Positions 1-11,985 of a stretch of 64,000 nt of DNA are shown here, piece after piece. The position numbers and the translations under genes were made by a program. Every line of letters begins with the position of its first letter. Position 1 is the stretch's first letter. The DNA is taken from NCBI GenBank assembly GCA_001643675.2, contig LSRY02000034.1:434001-498000 (forward strand), in the 5' to 3' direction. The stretch comes from Monocercomonoides exilis (taxonomy: Eukaryota; Preaxostyla; Oxymonadida; Polymastigidae). The notes beneath the pieces are model-generated. The model saw only the letters and a list, made by a program, of their open reading frames with translations, was not told where the DNA came from and did no database searches.

Positions 1-6
1 ACAATA

Positions 7-247
7 TGGGTGATTCTTTTTGAAAAGTCACAAATGTTTTATTCTCAATAAAATCAAATTTTCTTATTTTGCTTAATATTTTGTTTACAAATGTCAAACT
101 TCACTTAAATGGAATCCATTGCTTGATAATGTTATTTCAAACATTCTTGAGGAGATTTGTAAGATGAAACAGAAATTTGAGCAAAATATGAAATTTGAGA
201 TTTATTTGAAAATTAAACATTTGTGACTTTTCAAAAAGAATCACCCA
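7..247. mobile_element. MITE, family 1, copy 1
   Basis: A 241 bp non-coding element with terminal inverted repeats of about 35 bp beginning TGGGTGATTCTTTTTGAAAA and ending with its complement. It is flanked by TA on both sides, which fits a TA target duplication. Two more copies lie at 40875-41129 and 56513-56754. The interior of this copy matches the 56.5 kb copy in opposite orientation (the region around 160-210 is the complement of about 56545-56590). It has no ORF, so it must be moved by a transposase encoded elsewhere. Confidence 0.85.
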
Positions 248-340
248 TATATAGCATCTTTCATTGTTCGTTCGATAAGATTACTGACTTTGAATCAACT
301 CGTTTAATCTGCAATTCATTTGAACATCGAAAAAGTTGAA

Positions 341-481
341 ATGGTTGCTGAGGAAGATGAAAATGATCCAGAAAAGGCTTTCGAAGAGGAAGAAATCCCT
401 GATATGGATGATCTTCCTGATGATGACACTGATTTTGGTGCAGATGATGGAGCAGACGTATCAGTATGGTCTGATGATTAA
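341..481 (+). CDS. small acidic ORF or terminal exon, unknown
   Basis: An ATG-initiated 46-residue frame, very rich in Asp and Glu (about half of residues), with an IPDMDDLP-type core and ending SVWSDD. A stop lies upstream in frame at 305-307, so it is either a tiny gene or the last exon of a gene whose upstream part is lost or displaced by the MITE ending at 247. The length and composition suit an acidic tail of a larger protein. I do not recognise the parent. Acidic runs can arise by chance, so this is weak. Confidence 0.3.
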   Translation: MVAEEDENDPEKAFEEEEIPDMDDLPDDDTDFGADDGADVSVWSDD

Positions 482-2340
482 TTCTTTTTTACAATTTCAT
501 ACACTTTTAAGAAAATAAAAAATAATACGAAAATATTTTCACCCATTTTTTTTATAAAAAGAGGAAAAAAATTATTCATAAAAACACAACAAGCTGTTTG
601 CGCAAGATAAAAATGCGATAGAATGATCAAGAATAGCAACACCTTTCTTCGAATCGATAATGAAGTGTTTTCTTTAGGTACGCGGATATTCTGCATTTGC
701 CAGCAATTCTTGTTTAGTTCTGAAAGATAATAAAGATGCAACTTGAAAAATTTCACTTGTCATAGCCATACAATGAGTCGCGGAAAATGAAACAAGGAGA
801 AAAAGAGGTTTTTTTGGAAAATGGTTATTTGAAGGAAAGTTCAATGAAGAAAAAAAGATGAAGAATATTATACACTAACATAATTCTTAAAAACTCAAAT
901 TGTCAATTGTGAACAATTTTCCTTACAAACATAACGTTGAAGAATATTTTTGAAAATAAAAAATTATCGAAACTGTCAAGTTCACAAACTGATATCGCTT
1001 CACGTTCCAACACATTGTGAAAAATTACTGTGTTTCAAAGGAGTCTTGTGTTTCTCTTTTTTGAAAAAAAATGATAATGAATTATCTTTTGTTGGAAAAA
1101 CAAAACAATTTCAAATTGCCTATTATTCATTTCGCTCAACGTTTTTCAATTTATTTTGCAGTGTTTTATCTTCATTCCATTGTTCCTATCATTCATTGCT
1201 TTATTAATTTCAAAAAAACATTTTCGATTTAGCTGAACTTCTGTTTTTGAAAAACAACTTCAAAATTATTGCTCTATTAATTGATCCAATATTTCCTTCT
1301 GCTGTGTTTCATAATAGAAACATCTTCTCTAATCGAATCAGCCACAAACAACGAAAAGTTAAAAAAGTTTGATAGAAAGAGCGGAACAACAGAAAACATT
1401 AAAACAAACAGCTTTCATTAGAAGTTCACTTCATATTTCTGAATATAACATTTCAGCATTTGCGAAGTTAACAAATATTCGACAAAGTTTAGATAATAAA
1501 GTATTTTGTTTTAAAGATGGGAAAAACCATTATCACTTCATCAATTTGTTTGGTTTCGCATCGAATTTCTTTTCAGAAATAACTGAATAAATGTTGTTCT
1601 CGAATCTTTCATTGTCCCGAAAAAGTGAAAAGTGCACAGATGTTTGGAACTTCATAGATGATAAATCTGGAAATCAAGTTGTAAAGATGCAAAAGCACAT
1701 GCTTCTACACACAAGCTAAGGAAAAAAGTATTTCACAAAGTTGCAGAAAATTTTTGACAGTTTGTATCAGTTTATGCATTTGAGTGGATCATTAAATCCT
1801 TTTATTACAGATAAAAAATAAAGTTTAATCAAAATGAATTTTATAAAGAATAGCAAGTTTATGTAATTCGGAGGACAATAAACATGTAAAAGTGGCACTG
1901 TTAAAAACAGTTTACCATGAATATAGCTTCGATTAATTGGAGAAGTATGGATTTGATTGCACAATAGGAAATTATTAATACGCAAAACAGAACTACTAGA
2001 ATATAAGCTTTTAAGTTTCAAAAGCAAAGGATCAACCTTCAAAAAAAATAAAATCAAGTCTGAGTGAATTCTAGCGATTTGAATCCCTTTCTTCAACATT
2101 TTCTTTTCTTTTCTTAAATAATTCAGAATCAAGTTTTGAAGATGAAGTGATGTTTAAAAAATTCATAATGAACAACTCCACTGTATCCTCAGAATGTTCA
2201 AGAATGAAACCAAGATGTTATAACAGTTTGCTTCAATTTACCAATTCTTCAAAAATTAACATTTTTTCACAATAAATTTTGTTTTGTTTAACTGATAAGG
2301 GAAAACCCTGCTTGAATCCAACGAAGACGATTTCACAATC
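482..2340. other. AT-rich spacer, no supportable gene
   Basis: Only short open frames without family motifs occur here (for example 950-1207 and 1369-1590 on plus). Short coding-like patches around 1369-1700 may be very old remains of the pseudogene that follows. I see no RNA gene and no clear repeat. Confidence 0.5.
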
Positions 2341-3650
2341 TTGAACTGCGAAGAATTGACTGAAAAAGACAAAGATCCACTTCATGGCTATTTCGATTCG
2401 AGCCAAGATATTCTAACCAATGATTCGAATTTTTCATCAGAGAACAATATTTGCATGCAAATTGAAGATGAGAGCGATAACGATCAATTGTTGGAGGTGG
2501 AGGAAATTGATGAAGAAGATTCATTATGTTGCTATACAAACAGAGCTAACGAAAGGAATTCATGTATATGTGATGGTGCCGACAAAAATCAATCTTTTTC
2601 TCATTCATCGGATATTGAAATGGATATTGAATGTCCCACAGATGAATTTTGTAATGGGATTCGTGATGATGCATATTATTGTGATTCAAGAACTATCACT
2701 GAAGAAACTGAGGTTGTTGTTGATATTGGAGACACTTAACCTTCTGTTGAATTTTGCACATTCTCACCTTTGCCCAACTTTGGAAACACATGTTGCCTTG
2801 CTTCCATGGTTCAACTTTTTCGTTCTATTTATCAAAGTTGTCAAATGAAAAAGCGTTTGGGGAAGTTTGAACAGATTCCCCTCAATCTTCATTCTCTTTG
2901 TTCAAGCAAACAAGGAATTAACCATAATCACAGCTCTTGTGATAATATTCAATGGACAGAACTATTCGAATCCAATTTGCACTTAAAACACAATTTGTCA
3001 ATTGGAAATCAACAGGAATTGTACTGTGAGTTTATTAATTTGTTTCAAGATTTATCATCTCTGACACCAGAACTGAATAATTTATTGGACACAGCAATCT
3101 GTTATCCAAGAACATGCACGATTAACAAAAAATCCTTCAATGGAGCATCAGAAACAACTCCAATTATCAGGGTTCAAGGATCCAGCATTCGTGACGCATT
3201 GAATAATTCATTTGTTCTTGATGAAAACAATAATAACAATAATTGCAGAACCTTTTGTATCAACTGTGATGCGGACACTCAACAATTCTCTAGATACGAA
3301 ATTTCCGACTTCACTTGTTTTTTGATATTTTTTCTTTAACAAACAACAAACCAGACTTTTGATAAACAAAAGAATTATTTGACATTGTCATTCTTCAATG
3401 AAAAAGGACATCTGAATGTGAATGACATTGCAACAAATGATGGAGAAAATAATTTACTTATATCACAATAATTTTTTTAACATGAAACGACAATAATGGT
3501 CATTTCTATTGCATTTACAAAGAAAGAAACAAATGTTCGCAAGATTACTCAATGATAAATGATTCACAGTTTTTGTGCAACAATGTGACGGAGTCAAAAA
3601 TATCCAATGAAATTTCAACAGAATTTTCTTATCATTTGGCATATGGGGCA
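2341..3650 (+). pseudogene. ubiquitin-specific protease (USP/UCH) remnant
   Basis: Decayed peptidase C19 (deubiquitinase) domain. An acidic leader (2341-2736) runs in the same frame, through a TAA at 2737-2739, into the Cys box: NFGNTCCLASMVQLF at about 2773, matching the USP GNTCYLNS signature with the catalytic Cys. It is followed by a QQELYCEF segment (like QQDAHEF) near 3013 and a CxxC-type segment (CINCDADTQQFSRY) near 3259. The frame then hits TAA at 3337-3339. After a frameshift the His box resumes in another frame at 3498 (GHFYCIYKERNKCSQ, then MINDSQF), which is the usual GHY...W..NDS C-terminus. Order and spacing are right for a USP, so the identity is good. Stops and the frameshift make it non-functional. 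The post-His-box frame continues toward the transposase remnant downstream. Confidence 0.75.
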
Positions 3651-5004
3651 AAACCATGTATATCTGCTTCCGAGAAGATAGAAAAAAGTGTGAATGATAA
3701 CATTAACAATGTGTTATCTCCTAACTTGATGTCAACAGTTGTTCATTACGAATTGAATTCGAGAGATAACAAAAGCATTAATCAATCATTTCTGAACTTG
3801 TGTGAGAACGAACAAATTACACAGTTTTCTCAATCAAATAGTGATTCCTCTTTTGCAAACAATATCGGAGATTCATTTCGACTTCCACTCAACTCAACAA
3901 TACACTCATCTCTGCAATTCACCTCAACATTTCAACAATTCAATTCCACAAATTCTGCTTCAACTTAAACATTTCAGTCAGCACCTTTAACCCCAAACAC
4001 AAATAATAAACATTAATCATCTTCAACTGTTTTTCATCCTTCAATTTCTAACATTCAAGCTCATTCTTCCAATTATAATAGAAAACCAAAAAAATCTGTT
4101 AGATTAATCAACACATCAAAAGTCAAGCTGTTCGAAAAGATGAAGGATGAACTTCATATTGAGATGTCGCAAAGCACATTTTATAAGAGGACAAAGAATC
4201 TCAAAAAGGCAAAAAAAAAGAAGTGATCTATGCGACTTGTATGTCTCATTTGAAAGTTTACATAAAAAGAAGTATTTCCTCAAGGCAAAAAACGAAACTT
4301 TATGTGAGAAAGAACAATCAACATTGAAATTAATCGAAGATCATCGGAAACTGGCTAAACATCAACAGCTTTATTTCCGTTAATTGAAGAATAACTCAAA
4401 CTCAGATGAAGCTTTGCTTTTATTTGATTTAAAAGAAAATTGGTCCCTGCCAATTCACAAAAATCAAATAAGCAAAGTTTTTTATGAAAAAGTTGAAATT
4501 TCTCAATTGTGTGTTATTGGATTCATCAAAGATGAGAAAGGAAACTTGGTCAAACACATATACACTTTTTTTTTTCAAAAACGCTATCGCACGATTATAA
4601 CTTTATTATCGGATGCCTTCAAGAAGTGTTAAAACACCAGTTATTCAGTCAAAAAAAAATCTTTTCATTTCATATATGATACAAGCCCCCACTTTAAAAA
4701 TTCCGATTTTCTTCACTATTAACTGTCGGACAATTCCACTTTTGCGAAAGGAAAAAGCACAACTCTTTCATTTTGCTCCAAACACCATAGAAAATGCAAA
4801 TGCGACGGAGAGTTTGGTTATTTGTCAAAATGCATTCAAAATGAGCTTGACGATGAAACAGTTATAGAAAATATGGATGATCAAATAGCGTTTTTTCAAA
4901 AAAACGCACATCATTCAATTTCTTTACAACAATATTCATTTGATGGAAATATAAATGTTGTTTCGTCATTTTTTGATGTGGGATTAAAGTTGTTTCGTCA
5001 ATGA
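3651..5004 (+). pseudogene. DDE-type transposase remnant
   Basis: Reading on in the frame of the USP His box, past TAA at 3966 and 4014, gives a Ser/Asn-rich linker, then a basic segment with STFYKRTKNLKKAKKKK (to about 4224). The next frame continues SDLCDLYVSF, LIEDHRKLAKHQQ and LLLFDLKENWSLP (about 4235-4455). Two further frame changes reveal HDYNFIIGCLQEVL (about 4591), IYDTSPHFKNSDFLHYQL (about 4670) and HHRKCKCDGEFGYLSKCI (about 4785). The order D..ENW, then DxxPHF, then KxxCDGxFGxLS is that of a large DDE transposase family common in excavate genomes. At least three frameshifts plus stops make it dead. I cannot name the superfamily from sequence alone, and I found no matching terminal repeats. 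Confidence 0.6.
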
Positions 5005-6725
5005 TTTCTTTTTAATTCATTTATCCTTTTCTGTTTTGTTAATCTTTCTGAATGGATAATCAACATGTTATATTCATTAATAAAATTTCTATAAAAAAAT
5101 ATGGAAATGAACATGAAAACATTTTTATTTTATGAAAAGCGCGGACGTGATTATCACATATCAGTTGGATCGCCATCCAACTGCAAATGAAAATACAAAG
5201 TTCAGTTCGGAGAAAGGAGAGTTAGAAATGAGAGGCCTTTTATAACTTATAAATCTCGAAACAAAACTTGCCAACCACACAGCGTGGGAAACAATACCTT
5301 AAGGTTGTTTGAGAATTGAAAAAAAACTGGATAATCAGATTTATAAATGAATATTTTTCATAATAATGTTTTATTTTTTTTTTTTTATTCTTTTGAATTT
5401 GTTTTTATTCAAATTCTGTTTCTTGAGTTGTCTGTAGCTCAAGATTTGAATTATTGTGAAAACAATATATTCAAAGTTCCCTCTTTTGCACTTGCGCGAA
5501 AACATGAGGGCAAGACTGATTCTTTCTTGGGACAATGCTGTGACAGTTCCAGCACAATCCCTTGAAGGCTTTGGGTCCAGAATCAGCCTCCCAGGGCGGA
5601 TGTTTTTGAAACAATTTTTGAAACAAAACAAATTTCATTCATTTTTATGAATTCAATAACAGTTCTATTAATGTTTCTAATTTTTGACTATTTTTTTCTA
5701 TTTTTTGGTTGATATTAATTGTTTAGCTATTTTTTAAAACAAGTTGTTATTCGATAATATATTGTTTGAGTTTTATTTTTATGTTTTTAAAAGATTATAA
5801 TAATACTGATCAATGAAGAAATAGGAAAGAGGTTTTTTGTTGTTTTCCATATGAAAAAAAGATCAGAAAAGTCAAACACTTAACAAAAAACAATATTTGA
5901 TAAGAATATTTTTCATGGGTAATATTTAATGAAGGATCGAAAAAAAGGATGATTTGAAAAAAATGAGCCATATTATTTCACATATAACACCAAAAATTAA
6001 ACGAAATCGCAAAACTTTATTTCGAAATCGAAAATATTTAATTCAACATTGAAATTTCTTCATCAACAAAAAATTTGAAAAAATTCATAAAATTCATACT
6101 TATGTCAATTTCTTTTCTTTCAGTTATTGATTTGAGAAATTCGTCAATTTCAATTTGAAAAATATTTTTTGATGTTTTTATGGTGTTTGATTGTGTGAAA
6201 TAGTGAATATTGGAAATAACTGAGAGATGATTAAACTTTTCACATGTGTTCAGGAGATTATAAGGAATTTCTGAAAAAAATAAAAGTGATGGGATAGTTC
6301 ACCTCTTTTTTTATGGTAAAAAGACAGAAATTTATATCATTTATCGAATACGAAATGATTTGAATTTTATTTATTGCATTTGAAACTGAAAGAATAAAAC
6401 ATTTTCAATCTTCAAAATAAGAAAAGAATCGATTGATTTCCGTCTTTATCATAGAAAACATTTGTTAAAAACGGAATAAAAACATTTGCAATAAATTAAC
6501 ATTTGCAATTATCAACATTTGTATCAAAAAAATTTACTAGGTTTTGACTTGAATTGAAAGTCTGAACAAATTAACTTCTTTTTCGATCTTGAATAAAACA
6601 TTTTCTATTTTGAATAATTTTTGGTGTATAGAGTTTATTCGTTAGTGGAAACAGAAATTTAACCAAAATAAGAAATTTTTTCAGTATTTTTAGAATTAAA
6701 CATTTGTTACTTAAAAAAGAAAATA
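5005..6725. other. AT-rich spacer
   Basis: No convincing gene. A less AT-rich island at 5456-5650 has an open plus frame with LILSWDNAV, faintly like a Tc1/pogo transposase, but it is too short to call. The last 30 bp (6696-6724) resemble the right end of a family 1 MITE (AAACATTTGTTACTT, then AAAAAAGAAA), directly against the large TIR element. Confidence 0.5.
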
Positions 6726-7068
6726 TGGGTCATTATTTTTCATATCGTAACTTTGTTCGAAGATAGATCTTTTTTTAAGTAATTGTGGTATAATGAGATA
6801 AAAATCAAAAATACATGTTTATAAATAAATAGAAAAAGAATCGTGATCGAATTTTTGAAAATCAAGTTAATTTGAGAAAATCATATAAATTCCATTATAA
6901 CATTTAATTTTTGAGTTATTTCTTTTATTTGAATTATTTGTAATCACAGAACCCAACAAGTTTAATTATTGTTTGCATATAATTTAAATTTGAGTATGAT
7001 TTAATAGTATAACTTTTTTTAGATGATTCGTATGAGCTATCATCAGAAAATGAATTATTGATTGATTT
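6726..7068 (+). repeat. left 343 bp terminal inverted repeat
   Basis: Exact reverse complement of 10680-11022 apart from one visible substitution in the GTTCGAAGATAGATC stretch near 6760 (GAAGAAAGATC in the partner). The match stops abruptly at 7068, after ATTGATTGATTT, which defines the repeat's inner edge. Confidence 0.9.
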
Positions 7069-7449
7069 ATTTTATTTTTGAGTAAAAACGCAAAACCAAT
7101 AATTTGATGATATTGTTTTTATTTAGACGTTCAAATGTTACGATCGATGTATTTCTATTCAGGGCGATTTCAGATATTAAAGCGAAGAAATGAAACAGCA
7201 AATGTTATTCGATGTGAAATGGAGACAACAAATTATGTTAAGGATTTTCGATAATTCTTGAGACGAAAATGGACGAAAATGAAATTTCATGAAGGACAAA
7301 AATAATATGAGGAGTTGGCTTCCATCTTTTCTTTATTTTTAACAAGGATTCAATTTTCATTTTCATTTTCAAAATGCGATGTTAGGATCTTGTAGCGTAA
7401 GCTTTCAGTCAATTGGCACACATGAATTGAAGAAAAAGGGAAGAAGATG

Positions 7450-9620
7450 AACATTAATATGAGGAAATTAAGGAAAACGTCGGTTTTGTTGGAAGGGATT
7501 GAGCTGTTTGAAGATGAAATTGGGTGGAGTTTGTGTTGTTTGTGGGGGAGTGTGATTGTGGTGAAGTGATGTGGTGTGGAGATGGGGAAGGATAATGAGA
7601 TGAGACCATTTAAGTTGGGCAGTTGCAGAGGGATGTTTTGGAACATCATGCTGAGAGGGGTTGGAAGGGGAGGAAATGTGTGTGGGAGACTGTTTGGAGG
7701 AGATGGGAGGATGGGGCAGACGAGGAGTGAGAGAGAAGGTGGAGGAGGAAGAGGAGGAAGATGGGAAAAAGGAAGGGGAAGAGGAAGGCAAAGAAGAGAA
7801 AATGGAAAAAGCAAAAAAGAAAGATTTTTGTGGCTGTTGAAGGAATTGTTGATAGATCGAGGGCTTTGAAGAAGGATAGCCAGATGAATTCAACGCAAGA
7901 CAGCGTTTATGAGAATGGAACAGAAGGAAAAGAGAAGAAGAAGAAGAAGAAGAGATTGGAGAAGCAGGATGAGAAGAAAAAGAATGAGTTTCTGACGAAG
8001 AAAGGAAGAGATGGAAATGCAAAGCCCACGTCAATCAGATCGATTAGGCAGAAGGCAATCGACGAGGCGATGAAGAAGTGAAAAGATCAGCAGGAGATTA
8101 AAAGAAGGGAGAAAGAAGAGGAAGAGCTTCAAAAAATATCTGTGGCGAAGAACATATGGCATGAAGCCGTTGGAGATCTCACCTTTCATTGCATCGGTTC
8201 CGAGCGTCACACCAGAAGAGGTAGAAAGAAGGAGAAAGGAGAAGTTGAAGGAGAAAGGGAAAGCTTAGAAAGGAGAAGTGAACGCAAGCGAAAGTGGAGC
8301 AAGCGACTAAGCGAATGAAGAAGCAGGGCAGAAAGCCTCGTCATCTGACAGTTGCAGCGAAGGAAGCCAGAAAACGTCTGAAAAGCCTTAAAAAGACGAA
8401 GACAAGCCAAAAGGAGAAGAGAGTTCAGAGGAAGAGGGCGACTCGCAGGCAGAAAGCGAGCAGGATGAGCTGGACATGCTCATCCAGCAGCAGACGATGC
8501 TGGCGGCGGACGAAGCAAACAGCGACGAGATTGAGCAGCAGATCCCGTCGACGACTCAAACACAGCAGGACAGCCACGAAGCCAAGCAGACAGTCGCCGA
8601 ATGAGGAGAAAACGACGAGATGGCAGCAAATGACAGAGAGAAGAGCGAATGATGTGCTGAAGAAGGAGCAGGCAGCTGAGCTTGAGCCAGAGCCAGCAAG
8701 ACAACCCGTCTTAGGCACGTGCATCGCATTGGCAAGCAGCAGCTGCTGGGCAGAATGCGAGCACGTCGACGTCTGTGACGTACCTTCCCACGTCAGACGA
8801 GGAGCTTCATCCGTTCTTCACACGCCCGTTCAAGATGGAGGAGAAGTCGCATTCGAGAATCAGGAAGGAGAAAAAGGAGAAACGGAAGGAGTTGGAGCAG
8901 AAATGGAGCAAGAAGGCAGGCAAAGAGGAGAAAGAGAAGGAGAACATGAGTGCGGCAGAAGAATCAGAGGCCAAGAACTCAGCAGACATCCAGATGCACA
9001 TCAAGCGAATGAGGAAAGCGTATCTGATGCGGCACCAGGGGCTGATGAAGCAGAAGCACCCAGCGCCGACTGCTTTGTCGCAGGCAGCTCTTTCCAATTC
9101 TTTGTCTTTTTCTTTCGATGGGACATCTGGTTCAACAAGCTCAGAAGGAGAGAGGAGGTCGCTGAGCAACACGAGGAAGACGCTGAGCTTTGGGAAAGGA
9201 GGCAGACGAGGTGCTGAGCAGGAAGGGATGAGAGACGAGGAGAAGATGAAAGAGAGGCCTGTGATTATTAATTTGTCGATTGATGTTACGAAGGATGTGT
9301 TTGAGAAAATCACCGTCAGAGAAGGAGACCAGGCGTGGCGCATTGCGAGAGAACAGGCAGTGAAGCATTACTGAAGCTTGAAAAGAGAAAAGTGCTTCAA
9401 GACAACCTGTAGAAGTTCATAACGAAATAAGGGGAGGACAAAAGGGAGAAGCAAAGAGAAGAAGAGGAATGGGAGTGGCAAAAGAAATTGGAGCAAGACA
9501 TAATTATTGAGCTGCAGAATCAAGAAGATGAGAGAAAGAGGAAAGAGGAGGAAGCGAGAATGATGGAGGAGCAGAAAAAGAAAGAAGAAGAAGAGAAAGC
9601 ACTGAAAGAAGATGAGTGAG
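7450..9620 (+). pseudogene. captured coiled-coil protein gene, broken
   Basis: Long plus-strand coding-like stretches in changing frames. 7761-8081 is Lys/Glu-rich. About 8320-8610 is an acidic Ser/Glu/Gln-rich stretch interrupted by stops. 8775-9374 is 199 codons with charged coiled-coil character. The last ends with VIINLSIDVTKDVFEKI, then REGDQAWRIAREQAVKHY, which resembles a small C-terminal module (hydrophobic strand, D-V, EGD, then RxxAxxHxL) seen in protist flagellar or coiled-coil proteins. After the stop at 9372-9374 the sense continues in another frame (LKLEKRKVLQDNL, stop, KFITK) and then a KEEE-rich helix to about 9620. The composition is gene-like, but many stops and shifts make it non-coding now. 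Exact family unknown. Confidence 0.6.
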
Positions 9621-10679
9621 AGAGAAGGTGGAAGAAGAGGAGGATAATGGAGAAGAGGAGGAGGAAGAGGTGAAGGAGGAGAGAGAGAGAGAGAGGAAGT
9701 GAAGAAAGTTTAAAAGAAGAAATAACAGATGCAAAGCTGAAAGAAAAGAGGAATGGAATGTGGTGGAAGAATGAGTTCTGACAAAAATACAAGAGATAAT
9801 AAAGTGCAAAAATGATCAGAGACAAGCAGAAGAGTCTTATTTGAAATGATTTTTTCTCTGATTGCTTGTCAGATTGTCATTTTTTTTTGATGAACCGTTC
9901 GGGCAAAGTTTCGACAATATGAAATATGTCAAATTCAGCACCTGCTTTTCTGAGTTTTTCATTAAGAAAAGCACGTTGAAGGATGATGTGCTTGCCTGAC
10001 ATGTTGTTATTCAGCCAAAAAATTTGCCTTCTGTTGATGAATAAAATGAAACTGATCAATATGAAAGATTCAATTAGGCTTTCATTAATTTCGCTTGTTT
10101 TTCATTGCCTTTTTTGTTGGCTTTATCAGTTTTTCTTTTCATTTCCCTAATCCCTGATCATTAGAAATAGAAAAACTGTAATTACTTTTGCAAATCTTAT
10201 GTTTTTAGATATATCAAATTAAGGTTTTTTGTTTTTAGAGTTCTTCTATCAAACTTCTCAAAAAAAAAGTATCTCTTGAAAATTCAGATTAATAAATGTT
10301 CTTCTCAAAGAAAAATGAAGTGCACATCTCAAAAACAATAAACTTTTCCACAAACAAAGTTATGTTAAATGTTTCATACAAAGAAAAATGAAAAAACTTT
10401 GAAAATTTAAGAAAAAGTTTAAAAATATATAAGAACCTCAACGATCATTTTCTTTCATTAGCTCTCAAAAATCTATCAAAAACATTCCTCATTAAGTTTA
10501 TTTTTCTATCCATTTTTTGATTCTTATTCGCATTTCCTTCCAACAAAATTCGACAAACATTAATTCACTTGTAACATCAAAAATGCTATAAATAAAATAA
10601 GTGTCTTTCATAACTGTAATAAAGTCATAAATAACAACACAAAAAAATAAAATTCATCAATTTCTCTAAAAATTTTCAA

Positions 10680-11022
10680 AAATCAATCAATAATTCATTT
10701 TCTGATGATAGCTCATACGAATCATCTAAAAAAAGTTATACTATTAAATCATACTCAAATTTAAATTATATGCAAACAATAATTAAACTTGTTGGGTTCT
10801 GTGATTACAAATAATTCAAATAAAAGAAATAACTCAAAAATTAAATGTTATAATGGAATTTATATGATTTTCTCAAATTAACTTGATTTTCAAAAATTCG
10901 ATCACGATTCTTTTTCTATTTATTTATAAACATGTATTTTTGATTTTTATCTCATTATACCACAATTACTTAAAAAAAGATCTTTCTTCGAACAAAGTTA
11001 CGATATGAAAAATAATGACCCA
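10680..11022 (-). repeat. right 343 bp terminal inverted repeat
   Basis: Partner of 6726-7068 and nearly identical to it. Outer end AAAAATAATGACCCA. Confidence 0.9.
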
Positions 11023-11499
11023 AATACATATATTTAAAGAAAATCTAATTGGGTTGTTTAAATATTCGATGAAAGCGAATATATTAATTTTGATTAAGAA
11101 AATCTCTTTTAGCGATTGTTATAGAAAAAAAAACACTTTTGAAAAACTATTTTTTTAACAAAAACAATTTTTCAAACTGATGAACACATGTTTTCTCCTT
11201 AATAATGGTGTTTTTTTTTCAATTTTTTTTTTTCTATCAATAATTTCAAATTATCTGGGTTATTCTTTCTGAATAGTCGTATATGATATATATCTGGGTT
11301 ATATAAAACAACGCTTTTTTAATCCAATTTCTGGACTAATTTTTTCAAGCTTTATTCTTTTGATGATTAAAATATTCATTCATTTTTGATGCGAGAATAT
11401 GTGCAAGAAAGATAAATCTGATGGACTTATCATCAAAAGTGAAAAGAAAGTTTAATTTTTTAATAACCAAGATATAAAACATTTTTGATTCTTCAAAAG

Positions 11500-11665
11500 A
11501 ATGACCAATCTTTGACTTCAACGGATAATGAAACAATTCATCACATCAATTCATCCAATCTTTTCAAAGAGACAGAATATATTATTGTATTAAAATCTTC
11601 ATATTCTCCTTTTATGAACCGTATTGAGAATTGCTTTGGCTTTTGGAAAAGAGAGTTGATATAAA
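11500..11665 (+). pseudogene. Tc1/IS630-like transposase C-terminal fragment
   Basis: A short frame reads DNETIHHINSSN, then about 16 residues later SYSPFMNRIENCFGFWKREL. The second motif is the YSPxLNPIExxFxxWK signature around the last catalytic acidic residue of Tc1/mariner-IS630 DDE transposases, and the first resembles the DNAxxH motif. Upstream and downstream frames are closed by stops, so only a fragment remains. Confidence 0.6.
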
Positions 11666-11715
11666 TGAATTGAAGGGGAAAGGAAAATCACATTTTTTTC
11701 TTAATGGGAAAAAAA

Positions 11716-11985
11716 TGGGGGAAAATTCGGACTTTCAAGCTTTTTATGCACAAAGCATGGAAAAATTGTTTCACTCATAACTTTATTTCGCTATCTCAGA
11801 TTTCTAAATAAATTAGATTTTCATATCCGTAAACAGGCATCGTTGAAATAAAAACATTAAGCGTCGGTGGCATTTCACGAATGTCAAAAAATGGACCCAT
11901 TTTTATTGTGTTTTTTGATATAAAAAAGTTAATGAAAAGTGCATAATTTTTCAATGAAAAAACCTGAAGAAAAATATTTTGTCCC
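11716..11985 (+). mobile_element. MITE, family 2, copy A
   Basis: About 270 bp, bounded by TGGGGGAAAATTCGGACTTTC and ATTTTGTCCCA (imperfect inverted ends). The same sequence recurs at 35291-35490 (partial), 58753-59022 (opposite strand) and 61198-61457, with shared blocks such as ACTTTCAAGCTTT, ATTTCACGAATGTCAAA and TTTTTCAATGAAAA. Open frames on its minus strand recur in the copies only because the DNA is repeated. Confidence 0.8.

Larger units (their letters stand above)
6726..11022. mobile_element. 4.3 kb long-TIR transposon with captured gene remnant
   Basis: Bounded by 343 bp terminal inverted repeats that differ at one position that I could see. The outer ends are TGGGTCATTATTTTT and its complement. 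The flanks carry AATA on both sides (6722-6725 and 11023-11026), a possible 4 bp target duplication. The interior holds a relatively GC-rich, broken coiled-coil gene (7450-9620) and an AT-rich stretch. No transposase motif was found in any frame. This is the structure of a non-autonomous, pack-type (gene-capturing) DNA element. The terminal hexamer and T-run resemble family 1 MITE ends, so a related transposase may mobilise both. Confidence 0.8.

Noticed and set aside
5456-5650. Possible Tc1/pogo transposase fragment (LILSWDNAV)
   Set aside because: Only one short motif-like string, no second motif nearby, and an equally open minus-strand frame.
7350-8034. Long minus-strand Ser/Pro-rich ORFs opposite the captured gene
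   Set aside because: They are mirror frames of Lys/Glu/Gly-rich purine-biased plus-strand sequence, with no motif of their own.
9877-10059. 60-codon minus ORF inside the long-TIR element as its transposase
   Set aside because: Too short and without DDE or zinc motifs.
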